Shown here: piece by piece, positions 1 through 10,172 of the stretch | How positions within the stretch are numbered: position 1 is the stretch's first letter | How the letters are laid out: every line of letters begins with the position of its first letter | NCBI RefSeq assembly: GCF_001541315.1 | Contig: NZ_LMVK01000015.1 | Span: 19,224 to 83,223 of the forward strand | From: Agrobacterium tumefaciens str. B6 | Lineage (GTDB): Bacteria; Pseudomonadota; Alphaproteobacteria; Rhizobiales; Rhizobiaceae | Direction: 5' to 3' | DNA: 64,000 nucleotides | Translations under genes and position numbers: made by a program | Notes under the pieces: generated by a model | What the model saw: only the letters and a program-made list of their open reading frames with translations | Told to the model about the DNA's origin: nothing | The model's database searches: none

Positions 1-1992
<1,992 letters not shown>

Positions 1993-2032
1993 TGAATCCT
2001 CCTAGGCCGTCCATCAAGATCGAGGGGTAATT

Positions 2033-2050
2033 AATTGGAACGTTCCAATT
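2033..2050. promoter_or_regulatory. LacI-type operator O1, perfect 18-bp palindrome
   Basis: AATTGGAACGTTCCAATT is perfectly symmetrical with the central CG typical of LacI-family operators. It lies 41 bases upstream of the lacI start codon and shares a 12-base core with the second copy at 2206. Confidence 0.75.
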
Positions 2051-2205
2051 TTGTCAAGTGACATCGCCGTAGCAAAGTCGAAAACTACGAAAGGCTCCGT
2101 CTAAAATCGCCAATAATGTTTTAATTTCAATGATATTATGATCTCTTTTGGTTTCCATGATTTTCAGAAACCCTATGAAGTTTCGGCATGATTGCCATTG
2201 AAAGA

Positions 2206-2217
2206 TGGAACGTTCCA
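2206..2217. promoter_or_regulatory. LacI-type operator O2
   Basis: TGGAACGTTCCA repeats exactly the core of the operator at 2033-2050. The two centres are 170 bases apart, about 16 helical turns, compatible with looping by a tetrameric repressor or with separate control of the two divergent genes. Confidence 0.7.
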
Positions 2218-2403
2218 AAATACGCTATTATTTCTTCTCAGCAGGAGCGAGGTGGGTCGAGTTTGCAATGCCGGCGAACGCGAAGGCCGGCAGCGTTCGG
2301 CCAAGCCGGAACAGCGACGCTTGCCCTTCCGCCCTAATGGATCGTAGTTTACCGGCCAACGCCTACGGTCGGTAAACGATCAACCCTTATTCCGGAGCAA
2401 TGA

Positions 2404-2874
2404 ATGACCACCGAAACGCCTTCGCTTGACGCTCTGCGGGCAGAGCTAGCAGCCCTTCAGCTCAACACCTTCAACTATGACTTCGCCTGGAAGCTGGGCA
2501 GCCTGATAAGACTGCGGGCAGCGGCACAGGCGCTTCCCGTCGCAATCGAGATAAGGCACGGCGCCGACGTGGTGTTCGCCAGCCTGCTGCCGGGTGCGAC
2601 TATCGACAATTTTGGATGGACACGCCGCAAATGCGCGGTCGTTTATCGTTTTCATCGCAGTTCGCTTCAGGTTCGGCTCGAAGCCGAGCGAAAGGGATAC
2701 GACTTCAACGCAAAGTTCGGCCTGCCGGTCAGCGATTTCGTCGCCAGCGGTGGTGGATTTCCCCTCATCATCCGCGGAGGCACACTGATTGGCTCGGTGG
2801 GCGTCAGCGGACTGCCTGACGTCGAAGACCACAATCTTATTACACTCTGCCTGAAAGAAATGCTCGCAGGCTGA
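2404..2874 (+). CDS. UPF0303 / HbpS-like haem-degrading-domain protein
   Basis: A 156-residue cytoplasmic protein of the GlcG/HbpS-like fold (Haem_degrading domain), matching the UPF0303 branch: N-terminal amphipathic segment (LDALRAELAALQLNTFNYDFAWKLGSL), a central FGWTRRKCAVVYRFHRSS, and a C-terminal GGGFPLIIRGGTLIGSVGVSGLP. The family is short and single-domain, so the length is as expected. Biochemical function is not established for this branch. It is often found beside sugar-uptake or sugar-dehydrogenase genes, and here it faces the lacI-afr pair across a region with LacI operators, so co-regulation with that sugar locus is likely (inference). Confidence 0.75.
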   Translation: MTTETPSLDALRAELAALQLNTFNYDFAWKLGSLIRLRAAAQALPVAIEIRHGADVVFASLLPGATIDNFGWTRRKCAVVYRFHRSSLQVRLEAERKGYDFNAKFGLPVSDFVASGGGFPLIIRGGTLIGSVGVSGLPDVEDHNLITLCLKEMLAG

Positions 2875-2972
2875 CATGGTTCGATACAGGCCCTCGTCAA
2901 AACGGAAGAAGCCGTCCTTCGGATAAGCGGTCGCCAACCATTTCACGATCCGCAAATTTTTCTTTGGCCGAA

Positions 2973-3001
2973 CGTCCCAAATCCCCAAAACCAAACGTCT
3001 A
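2973..3001 (+). promoter_or_regulatory. Putative ECF-sigma promoter of the TonB receptor
   Basis: CGTCCCAAAT, 8 free bases, then CCAAACGTCTA. The identical two blocks with identical spacing recur at 10116-10144, immediately after the ECF sigma gene and before the fecR-like gene. The CGTC-type downstream block is typical of ECF -10 elements. The leader to the receptor start would be about 70 bases. Confidence 0.75.
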
Positions 3002-3077
3002 CCTCACAAGCGGGCGTTTCACCCACGCTTGATGGTGGGCTGCGGCGTGTCGAATACCGTAGGATTTGGGGGTTTTG

Positions 3078-5492
3078 ATGAGTAAGACAATTTCCGTCTC
3101 GCGTGGGGCCAAGGCGGGCCTGCGGGCGGCGCTTCTGGCTGGCACTGCCATTGCCATGAGCCCGGCAATACCGGCAATGGTGAGTGCGGCGAGGGCACAA
3201 TCGGCGGAACGCACAATCTCGGTGCCTGCCGGACCCCTTACCCCGGCATTGAACAGCCTTGCCGCACAGACGGGATTGCAGATTCTCTTCGACGCATCTG
3301 TTGCCGCAGGCAAGAGAACCGCCGGAGTCAGCGGCACCCTCACCCCCGAAAAGGCGCTGAACGCAGTGCTGGCAGGCACCAATGTCAATGCACGCTTTGC
3401 CGGCAGCAACCGGGTGACCCTGTGGAGCGGCCCCGGCCTTTCGGCCGCAGGCACCGCACAGGACGGCACGACGGTGCTGGATGCCATCACCATTTACGGC
3501 GCGCGCGACGCGACGACGTTGAACAACACGACGGCGAGCGTCGGCATCGTCACCGCCAAGGCAATCGAGGATGGCCAGATCAGATATACGCAGGACGCTT
3601 ACCGGCGGCTTGCCAACGTGCTCGACAGCGCGACGGTCAATGCCGGCTTCGTCATTCGCGGCATGAGTTCCGAGGGCTTCGTCCCCGGCGGGGCGCCGGT
3701 CGGATCGCTTTACGTGGATGGCATTCTCCAGACCCGTTACAATGCCCGTTTCGGTGCGAGAAGCCTCTGGGACGTCGAGCAGGTCGAGGTCTATCGTGGC
3801 CCGCAATCGACGCTCTCCGGCCGCGCCGCCATGTCGGGCGCAATCTATATCAAGTCGAAGGATCCGACCTTCGACAAGGAGCTGGAACTGTCCGGCACCG
3901 TCGGCAACAATAACCGGGTCGGCTCCGGCTTCGTCGTCAATACGCCTGTCGTCGAGGATCAGGTGGCGCTGCGCATTTCCGGTGCCTTCGAGCGTTCCCG
4001 TTCGGATGTTTCCTATTCGAATTTCAGAGACTACGCCGGTTATGACGACCTGACCACGGATATCAGCCGCAACATTCGCGCGAAGGTGCTCATAACCCCT
4101 TCCGAGATGCCGGATACGCGCGCCCTTCTGACCTACGCCTATTCGAAGGATCGCCCGAATGACCGGCTGGTCGGCCTCTATGACGGGCGCGGCGACTTCA
4201 ACAACAATCCCGATACCTATACGGAATTCCGCTGGACCGAGGTCCATAATGTCGGTCTCGAAATCACCCATGATTTCTCCTCCAGCCTGCGGTTCACCTC
4301 CCAGACCGGCTTTCAATACGGCATAAACACACGCCGCTCCGTCGATGCGGGCACGCCCGGCCTGGTCACCGGCATCTGGGGTACGGACGACGATTCGATA
4401 TTCACCCAGGAATTTCGCCTGAACTACGAAGGAGAACGGTGGAAGTGGGTCGCCGGCCTTTTCGGCAGCCATCAGGTCTTCGACGGCTGGTCGCGTTTTG
4501 TCGCGGAAGTGCCGGGCATACCCATGCCCGCACAGCTCGACGACCAGCAGAACCGCAAAACCTCAAACCTCGCCGCCTTCGGCGAGGCGACCTATGAGTT
4601 CGCACCGAGCTGGTTCATCACCGCCGGCGGCCGTCTGGACTATCTCGAGGAAACGAATACGGAGCTGAATTCCTTCGTCTTTTACGGGATGGATCCCTTC
4701 TTTTCCGGGGGACCCGCATCCTTTGACGAGTTGAATTTCGTACCCAAGATCGGCCTCTCCAGGGAATTCGGCGAAAATCAAACGGTCGGCTTCACCTACA
4801 CACAGGGTTTCCGTTCGGGCGGCTCCTATGTCAATCGCAGCGATCCGGCCTTCCCCCTCGTGACCTACGAACCGGAATATTCCCAGAGCTACGAGCTTTC
4901 TTACAAGGGAACCCTGCTGGACGACCGGCTCACCCTCAATGCCAATCTCTTTTATACCAAATATGAAGATCAGCAGATCGAAATCCGTCCCCCGTCTCTC
5001 ATTCCGGGATATCGCATAACGGAAAATGCCGCGTCATCGCGCGCATGGGGTTTTGAAATCGAGCCGACCTATCAGGTGACCGACCAGTTCTCGGCTTTCG
5101 CCTCAATCGGTTATCTGAACACCAAATTCCTTGAGTTCGATCACGGCGGCCTGGGCGAGCAATCCGGAAAATCCTTCCCTGAAGCGCCGGAATGGACCCT
5201 CGGCTTCGGCGGGCGTTATGAGTTCGAGAACGGGGTTTATGTCGGCGCGGACGCCAAATACACCACGGAGTATAATTCACGCTTCGGCACGCGCGGCATG
5301 TACGAAATCGACTCCCGCTTCATCGTCAACGCCCAGCTCGGCTTCAAGAAGGACAATTGGGAGATAACTGCTTTTGCGGAAAACCTCACCGACGAAAAAT
5401 ACTTCACCGTTGTCGATCCGGATGCGGCCCTGCCATTCGGACAGGCCGGCCAAAGGCGGTCGTTCGGTGTCAATCTCCGTGCGAAATTCTGA
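3078..5492 (+). CDS. TonB-dependent outer-membrane receptor with N-terminal signalling (STN) domain
   Basis: An 804-residue outer-membrane transducer. A long Sec-type signal peptide ends near AARAQS; residues about 42-115 form the STN/secretin-type signalling domain (TISVPAGPLTPALNSLAAQTG, TLTPEKALNAVLAGT) that in FecA-like proteins contacts FecR. A TonB-box-like DAITIYG precedes the plug, which has FVIRGMSSEGF and VEVYRGPQSTLSGRAAMSG, and a 22-strand barrel follows to the final aromatic RAKF. I start at ATG 3078, preceded by GGGGG; an upstream TTG at 3066 would add four residues but lacks a ribosome site. It heads the iron-uptake unit and carries the same promoter as the fecR-like gene. The substrate, probably a ferric siderophore, is not readable from sequence. 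Confidence 0.9.
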   Translation: MSKTISVSRGAKAGLRAALLAGTAIAMSPAIPAMVSAARAQSAERTISVPAGPLTPALNSLAAQTGLQILFDASVAAGKRTAGVSGTLTPEKALNAVLAGTNVNARFAGSNRVTLWSGPGLSAAGTAQDGTTVLDAITIYGARDATTLNNTTASVGIVTAKAIEDGQIRYTQDAYRRLANVLDSATVNAGFVIRGMSSEGFVPGGAPVGSLYVDGILQTRYNARFGARSLWDVEQVEVYRGPQSTLSGRAAMSGAIYIKSKDPTFDKELELSGTVGNNNRVGSGFVVNTPVVEDQVALRISGAFERSRSDVSYSNFRDYAGYDDLTTDISRNIRAKVLITPSEMPDTRALLTYAYSKDRPNDRLVGLYDGRGDFNNNPDTYTEFRWTEVHNVGLEITHDFSSSLRFTSQTGFQYGINTRRSVDAGTPGLVTGIWGTDDDSIFTQEFRLNYEGERWKWVAGLFGSHQVFDGWSRFVAEVPGIPMPAQLDDQQNRKTSNLAAFGEATYEFAPSWFITAGGRLDYLEETNTELNSFVFYGMDPFFSGGPASFDELNFVPKIGLSREFGENQTVGFTYTQGFRSGGSYVNRSDPAFPLVTYEPEYSQSYELSYKGTLLDDRLTLNANLFYTKYEDQQIEIRPPSLIPGYRITENAASSRAWGFEIEPTYQVTDQFSAFASIGYLNTKFLEFDHGGLGEQSGKSFPEAPEWTLGFGGRYEFENGVYVGADAKYTTEYNSRFGTRGMYEIDSRFIVNAQLGFKKDNWEITAFAENLTDEKYFTVVDPDAALPFGQAGQRRSFGVNLRAKF

Positions 5493-5556
5493 CAATCCGC
5501 GTTGCGGGGCGAAAGCCCCGCAATACGCCTCCACGTTCATTGAATGGGTACCGGTC

Positions 5557-6474
5557 TTGCGCTTCTGTCTTGCCTTTCTTTTCCTCATCCTGCCCGCCTC
5601 CCTTGCCCACGCAGCCTGCCAGGGAAAGGAGATAACCGAAGGCGTTTATAACCCGCCCTTCTGCGTTCCGGCTGAAGTGAAGACGATCGTAACACTCGAT
5701 CCGCTGCTGACGCTCGGGCTCCTCATCGAACTTGAGGCTCCCGTCGTCGCCACGCCCTATATGGCAATTCAGGACCCTGCGGTTCTTCAGGTCGTCAGGC
5801 AGGCGAAGATGATCGATCTGGGCAATCCGAAGGAGCCGAGCCTCGAGCGGATCGCGGCGCTGAAACCTGACCTCATCATCGGCAGCACCGAAGGCCATTC
5901 GCCGATCTATGAGACGGCGTCGAAGATCGCACCGACCGTCCTCGTCAACCACATGGACTGGAAGAAATATCTCGCGCTGCTCTCCGAAATGACGGGACGC
6001 AAGGGCGCCGCGCAGGAGGCGCTCGCCGCCTACGAAAAGCGGGTGACGTCGATCCGCGCGCGAATGAAGGATGTGACGGTTTCGACCGTTCGTTTCGCTC
6101 CCGGCCGGTTCGTCGTCTTCCTGGACGGTCCTGCCGCCTATGCGCCGTTTGCGGTGCTGCGCGAAGCCGGGGTAAAGCGCACAGCCTATGAGACGGTGAC
6201 TGACGGCACCATCGTCAAGCGGCCGGATTGGGAGGAATTGGCCAATCTCGATGGTGACATCCTCCTCTATGTTTCCGCCAGCGGCTTCGAAAGCGGGCCG
6301 GACGATGCGCTCGAGCAGGAGGTCATCGGCAACCCGCTCTGGCAGCTTCTGCCCGCCGCGCGCAACGGGCGGGCCTACCGTGTCGATCGCATTGCCTGGC
6401 AGAGCTTCCACGGCATTGCTTCCGCAAACCGGATACTGGACGACATAGAGCGTTATGTTCTGGCGGATCGATGA
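5557..6474 (+). CDS. Periplasmic siderophore-binding protein (FecB/FepB-like)
   Basis: About 305 residues with a class III binding-protein fold. The signal peptide (RFCLAFLFLILPASLAHA) is cleaved before ACQGKE. The binding core has VKTIVTLDPLLTLGLLIELEAPVVATPY, PSLERIAALKPDLIIGS and ETASKIAPTVLVNH, the usual TroA-fold signatures. No ATG gives a sensible signal peptide; TTG at 5557 does, 64 bases after the receptor stop, while an ATG at 5374 would bury 119 bases in the receptor gene. The ribosome site for the TTG is weak. The stop overlaps the ATG of the first permease (ATGA), so it is the first component of the ABC importer. Confidence 0.85.
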   Translation: MRFCLAFLFLILPASLAHAACQGKEITEGVYNPPFCVPAEVKTIVTLDPLLTLGLLIELEAPVVATPYMAIQDPAVLQVVRQAKMIDLGNPKEPSLERIAALKPDLIIGSTEGHSPIYETASKIAPTVLVNHMDWKKYLALLSEMTGRKGAAQEALAAYEKRVTSIRARMKDVTVSTVRFAPGRFVVFLDGPAAYAPFAVLREAGVKRTAYETVTDGTIVKRPDWEELANLDGDILLYVSASGFESGPDDALEQEVIGNPLWQLLPAARNGRAYRVDRIAWQSFHGIASANRILDDIERYVLADR

Positions 6475-7499
6475 ACCGCAAACTATCCGGACGTTTTGTC
6501 GGTACCGATAGCGGCAAGGCTCTCGCCCTTGCTGCACTGCTGTGTCTACTTGCCGCCGCGTCGCTTCTTGCCGTGGCGCTCGGCACCGTGCGTATACCTC
6601 TATCCACGATTCTGGACGCGATTTTCCGGTTTGACGGGTCGCGAAACCCCCTCCTCGTCGTGGCGGTTCGCCTGCCGCGTGTCATCGCAGCCCTTCTGGC
6701 CGGCAGCGCGCTTGCCGTCTCGGGGGCGATCATGCAGGCCATCACCAACAACCCCCTCGCCTCACCCGGCCTGCTCGGCATCAATGCGGGTGCTGCCTTC
6801 GCAGTTGTCTCCATCATGACCTTTTTCGGTGCGGGTGTCGGCGATATCTACATCTGGTTCGCCTTTTTGGGCGCGGGTATCGCGGCGTTTGCCGTTACTT
6901 TGCTTTCCTCGTTCGGCCCCATCCGTCATTCGCCGGTCGGGCTCATTCTTGCCGGTGCGATCGTCGCGGCCTTCCTCACGTCGCTCACCAGCGCCGTGCT
7001 CATCTTCGATCAAAGCACGCTCGATGCCGTGCGCATGTGGACGGCAGGCTCGGTGACGGGCAGAACCATGGCGCAGGCAGCAACTGTCGCGCCCTATATT
7101 GCCTTTGGCCTCATCGTCTCGCTTTTCCTCGGTCGGCATTTGACGACGCTGAGCCTTGGCGCGGATACCGCGCGCTCGGTCGGGCAAAATACGGCCCTCT
7201 GGCGCGGGGTGGCGATCGTCACCGTCATCCTGCTTGCCGGCGGCGCAGTGGCGCTTGCGGGGCCGATCGGCTTTGTCGGCCTCATCGTCCCGCATATCGT
7301 CCGGATGGCCGTCAGCGCCGACTATCGCTGGATCATTCCGTTTTCGGCGCTTGGCGGCGCGCTGCTCGTGGTCGGGGCGGATATGGCCGGGCGCATGGTA
7401 TTCGGCAGCCAGAATTTTCCCGTGGGCGTGACGATCGCGCTTGTCGGCGCGCCGTTTTTCCTATGGCTCGCACGCAACCGGATGAGAGGCGAAACATGA
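6471..7499 (+). CDS. FecCD-family iron-siderophore ABC permease, first subunit
   Basis: A 342-residue inner-membrane permease with about ten hydrophobic helices. Family signatures visible are RLPRVIAALLAGSALAVSGAIMQ, NPLASPGLLGINAGAAF and GPIGFVGLIVPHIVRM, the last being the loop that contacts the ATPase. It overlaps the binding-protein gene and the second permease by ATGA at each end, so translation of the transporter is coupled. It forms a heterodimer with the next gene product and imports the ferric complex delivered by the periplasmic protein. Confidence 0.92.
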   Translation: MNRKLSGRFVGTDSGKALALAALLCLLAAASLLAVALGTVRIPLSTILDAIFRFDGSRNPLLVVAVRLPRVIAALLAGSALAVSGAIMQAITNNPLASPGLLGINAGAAFAVVSIMTFFGAGVGDIYIWFAFLGAGIAAFAVTLLSSFGPIRHSPVGLILAGAIVAAFLTSLTSAVLIFDQSTLDAVRMWTAGSVTGRTMAQAATVAPYIAFGLIVSLFLGRHLTTLSLGADTARSVGQNTALWRGVAIVTVILLAGGAVALAGPIGFVGLIVPHIVRMAVSADYRWIIPFSALGGALLVVGADMAGRMVFGSQNFPVGVTIALVGAPFFLWLARNRMRGET

Positions 7500-8482
7500 T
7501 CCGCCTTTTCCTTGCGCTTACCCTGTTGCTCGCGATCCTTGTCCTCGCAAGCCTCGCATTGGGTGACATTTCGTTATCCTGGCCGGCCCTGTTCGATGTT
7601 TTTGCCGGCGGATCACCGGCAAACCCGCAGGATGCGATCATCGTCCTCGACCTGCGCCTGCCGCGCGTGCTGCTTTCTATCCTTGTCGGAATGGCTCTTG
7701 CGACCGCGGGCACCATATCGCTCGCCATCATGCGCAATCCGCTTGCCGAGCCCGGAGTGCTCGGCATCAATAGCGGCGCGGCCGCAGCCGTCATGGCCGT
7801 CATCGTTCTCATGCGGGACCCGCCGGTGGCACTGCTTCAGGCCGCCGGTTTCGGCGGCGCGGTCCTGATGGCGGCGGCGGTCTATCTCCTTGCCTGGCGA
7901 GGGGGAGCCTCGTCGCTTCGCATTATCCTGATCGGCATCGGGCTCGGCGCACTCGCCGCCGCCGGCACGACTTTCCTCTCCGCCTTCGGTGAGATCGGCG
8001 ACGTCCAGCGGGCGATGGTCTGGCTTGCCGGCAGTGTCTACGACGCCACCATGATCAAGGTGCGGCTTCTCGCCTTGTGGCTCATCCTGCCTGCTACACT
8101 CGCATGGATGGCTTCACGCGAACTCGATCTCATCCGGTTCGGCGATAATTCGGCAAAAAGCCTCGGCCAGCCGGTCGATCGCATTCGCGGCATGATGATC
8201 GTGCTCGTCACGATCATCTCCGGCGCGGCCGTTGCCGTCTCCGGTCTCATCGGCTTCGTCGGCCTCGTCGCACCGCATATCGCCCGCAGGCTGGTCGGAG
8301 CGTCTCACGCCCGCATTTTCCCCGTTGCGGCTCTTGTCGGTGCGTGCCTCGTCGTCGCTGCCGATCTCCTGGGGCGCACCGTCATTGCGCCTGCGCAATT
8401 ACCCGCGGGGATCGTTACCGGGCTCGTGGGAGCTCCCTTTTTCGCATATCTTCTCTGGGGACGCCGTCATGATCGTGGATGA
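7496..8482 (+). CDS. FecCD-family iron-siderophore ABC permease, second subunit
   Basis: A 328-residue polytopic membrane protein homologous to the preceding gene: RLPRVLLSILVGMALATAGT, NPLAEPGVLGINSGAAAAV and GLIGFVGLVAPHIARRLVG. The ATG at 7496 overlaps the previous stop; a longer open frame upstream is a shadow of the first permease. It pairs with the first subunit to form the channel. Its end overlaps the ATPase gene by 14 bases. Confidence 0.92.
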   Translation: MIRLFLALTLLLAILVLASLALGDISLSWPALFDVFAGGSPANPQDAIIVLDLRLPRVLLSILVGMALATAGTISLAIMRNPLAEPGVLGINSGAAAAVMAVIVLMRDPPVALLQAAGFGGAVLMAAAVYLLAWRGGASSLRIILIGIGLGALAAAGTTFLSAFGEIGDVQRAMVWLAGSVYDATMIKVRLLALWLILPATLAWMASRELDLIRFGDNSAKSLGQPVDRIRGMMIVLVTIISGAAVAVSGLIGFVGLVAPHIARRLVGASHARIFPVAALVGACLVVAADLLGRTVIAPAQLPAGIVTGLVGAPFFAYLLWGRRHDRG

Positions 8483-9266
8483 GCAAAAAGCCGCCGAAAA
8501 GCTGGCAGGCGAGGCCATTACACTCGCCTATGACCGCCGCCCTGTCGTCGAGAATCTCGATCTCATCATTCCGGGCGGCTGCTTCACCGCTCTTATCGGC
8601 CCCAACGGCAGCGGCAAGTCCAGCATCCTGCGCAGCCTTGCAGGACTGATGACGCCGCTTTGCGGAACCATCCTGCTCGACGGCCGAAGCATCGCGGCGC
8701 TGTCGACCAGGCATATGGCGCGCCGGGTCGGCATGCTCCTACAGGGGCCAGTCGCGCCGGAAGGCCTGACGGTCCGCGATCTCGTCCGCCAGGGCCGCTA
8801 TCCGCACCGCTCCCTCTTCGGCCGCTGGTCGGTTGAGGACGAGGCGGCCGTCAACGAGGCGCTTATGCTGGCGGGCATGGACACGCGTGCCGATCGCCCA
8901 CTCGACAGCCTTTCCGGCGGCCAGCGCCAGCGCGCATGGATCGCCATGACGCTTGCGCAGCAAAGCGAGGTGATCCTGCTTGATGAACCAACGACCTACC
9001 TCGACCTCGAGCACCAGATTGAACTCATGCATCTGGTGACGCGGCTGGTCAGCCGCCATGGCAAGACCGTCGTCGCGGTGCTGCACGACATCAATCAGGC
9101 TGCCCGCTATGCCGAACACATCATCATTCTCAAGAACGGCGAAATCACCGCCGCCGGCCGACCAGCGAACGTGATCTCGGCGGATACCATCGAGACCGTC
9201 TTCAACGTCAAGACTGTGGTGATCCGCGATCCGGTCGCCGGAACCCCGCTCTGCATCCCGCTTTAA
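8469..9266 (+). CDS. Iron-siderophore ABC transporter ATPase (FecE/FepC-like)
   Basis: A 265-residue cytoplasmic ATPase. Walker A is GPNGSGKSS near residue 44, the signature is LSGGQRQRAWIAM, Walker B is VILLDEPTTYLDL, and the H-loop is VLHDINQAARY. The GRYPHRSLF segment and the DLEHQIEL stretch are typical of the FepC subgroup. The start at 8469 sits inside the end of the second permease gene; no better start lies upstream because the frame there shadows the permease. It completes the receptor-to-cytoplasm import path. Confidence 0.93.
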   Translation: MIVDEQKAAEKLAGEAITLAYDRRPVVENLDLIIPGGCFTALIGPNGSGKSSILRSLAGLMTPLCGTILLDGRSIAALSTRHMARRVGMLLQGPVAPEGLTVRDLVRQGRYPHRSLFGRWSVEDEAAVNEALMLAGMDTRADRPLDSLSGGQRQRAWIAMTLAQQSEVILLDEPTTYLDLEHQIELMHLVTRLVSRHGKTVVAVLHDINQAARYAEHIIILKNGEITAAGRPANVISADTIETVFNVKTVVIRDPVAGTPLCIPL

Positions 9267-9288
9267 GCGGCGCGGCTTTCGGCCGCTT
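9265..9288 (+). terminator. Weak hairpin after the iron ABC operon
   Basis: AAGCGGC and GCCGCTT form a 7-bp stem with a 10-base loop overlapping the ATPase stop codon. There is no clear T tract, so termination may be partial; the next gene is the sigma factor 290 bases on. Confidence 0.3.
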
Positions 9289-9396
9289 TCCAGTTACAAA
9301 ATTATCACACCAGCTACCTTTTCAAACGAAGCTGGAGACGAGAACCCTCCTTCCCGCCGAAACATTTGAGAGTGAAATCCGCAATAAAATCAGGCA

Positions 9397-9423
9397 TAAA
9401 GATGAGTACTAATATCATCTTTA
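9397..9423. promoter_or_regulatory. IRO-like iron-regulatory palindrome upstream of the ECF sigma gene
   Basis: TAAAGATGA, nine bases, then TCATCTTTA: perfect 9-base arms containing the TGA-N9-TCA core that is the known RirA/IRO consensus in Rhizobiales. It lies 134 bases before the sigma-factor start, in a 290-base gap that otherwise shows no gene. Iron repression of the regulator, and through it of the uptake genes, is the simplest reading. Confidence 0.65.
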
Positions 9424-9556
9424 AAGCTTGCCGTAAGTTCAACGTTCGAATCGTTCTAACCTGTTGTACTTGCAAGCAATCTTTGAAGCCGGTAGCGATT
9501 TTACCATTGGCACCCGAGAAACAAACGCACGGGTGAGCCCGGTTATTGCGAATTGA

Positions 9557-10114
9557 GTGCCGATGTCGAACCCCTCATCTTCTCCGCCTTCCTGGGACAT
9601 TCCCGACAGCAATGACCTGCTGAACCGGGCGATGGAGATTTATTACCACGACATCACGGCTGCGGTTCACCGCAGGGGGCATCCGCGCTCCACGGCGCGG
9701 GACGTGGTGCATGATCTTTATGTCAGGCTCGCCGCAAAACCTGACATCCTGCAAAACAAGCGATCGGTGAAAGCTTTCCTTTGCCGCGCGGCGATCAATC
9801 TCGGCATCGACAGGATGCGGCGGGAGACCATGGAATCGCGGCTGTTTTCCGGTTCCGAGCGCGAGGCGATGGCGGTGGCGAGCGCAGGTCCGGCACCGGA
9901 TCATGCACTGGAGATCGAAGCGCGCATCGCAATTCTTCGTCAGGCGATCACCGAACTGCCGACGCGCCGGCGCGTCGTCTTCATCCTGCACCGGCTGCAT
10001 CATCTCACACCGGATGAAATTTCGGCAAAACTCAACATCTCCAGAAACATGGCGGACAGGCATCTGCGCCACGCCTTCGCCCACTGCCTCGACCGGCTGC
10101 TTCTGATCGGCTAA
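9557..10114 (+). CDS. FecI-type ECF RNA polymerase sigma factor
   Basis: A 185-residue sigma-70-family factor of the iron-starvation (FecI) group. Region 2 includes STARDVVHDLYVRLAAKPDI and AFLCRAAINLGIDRMRRE; region 4 includes AITELPTRRRVVFILHRLH and LTPDEISAKLNISRNMADRHLRHA. The start may be GTG 9557 or ATG 9563; neither has a strong ribosome site. It is expected to be held by the fecR product and released when the receptor binds its siderophore. The repeated CGTCCCAAAT-N8-CCAAACGTCTA blocks before the receptor and fecR genes are the likely recognition sites. An iron-type palindrome lies upstream. Confidence 0.88.
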   Translation: MPMSNPSSSPPSWDIPDSNDLLNRAMEIYYHDITAAVHRRGHPRSTARDVVHDLYVRLAAKPDILQNKRSVKAFLCRAAINLGIDRMRRETMESRLFSGSEREAMAVASAGPAPDHALEIEARIAILRQAITELPTRRRVVFILHRLHHLTPDEISAKLNISRNMADRHLRHAFAHCLDRLLLIG

Positions 10115-10115
10115 A

Positions 10116-10144
10116 CGTCCCAAATCGGCGATGCCAAACGTCTA
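10116..10144 (+). promoter_or_regulatory. Putative ECF-sigma promoter of the fecR-like gene
   Basis: CGTCCCAAAT, 8 bases, CCAAACGTCTA: the same 21 fixed positions and spacing as at 2973-3001. It starts one base after the sigma-gene stop codon, so fecR can be transcribed by the sigma factor itself, forming a feedback on its own anti-sigma regulator. Confidence 0.75.
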
Positions 10145-10172
10145 GAAGACAAGGGAGCTGCTGGAGACGCCA

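Larger units (their letters stand above)
1993..2403. other. Divergent intergenic region with two operators
   Basis: This 411-base AT-richer stretch separates lacI from the UPF0303 gene. Apart from the two operators at 2033 and 2206 and ribosome sites at either end, I see no gene and no further strong structure in it. Promoters for both directions must lie here. Confidence 0.6.

Noticed and set aside
2943..4472. A 509-codon open frame on the minus strand
   Set aside because: Opposite the TonB receptor; no start signal, no family motif, composition typical of a shadow frame.
9265..9288. A strong transcription stop between the iron ABC genes and the sigma gene
   Set aside because: The stem has no T tract; listed only as a weak hairpin.
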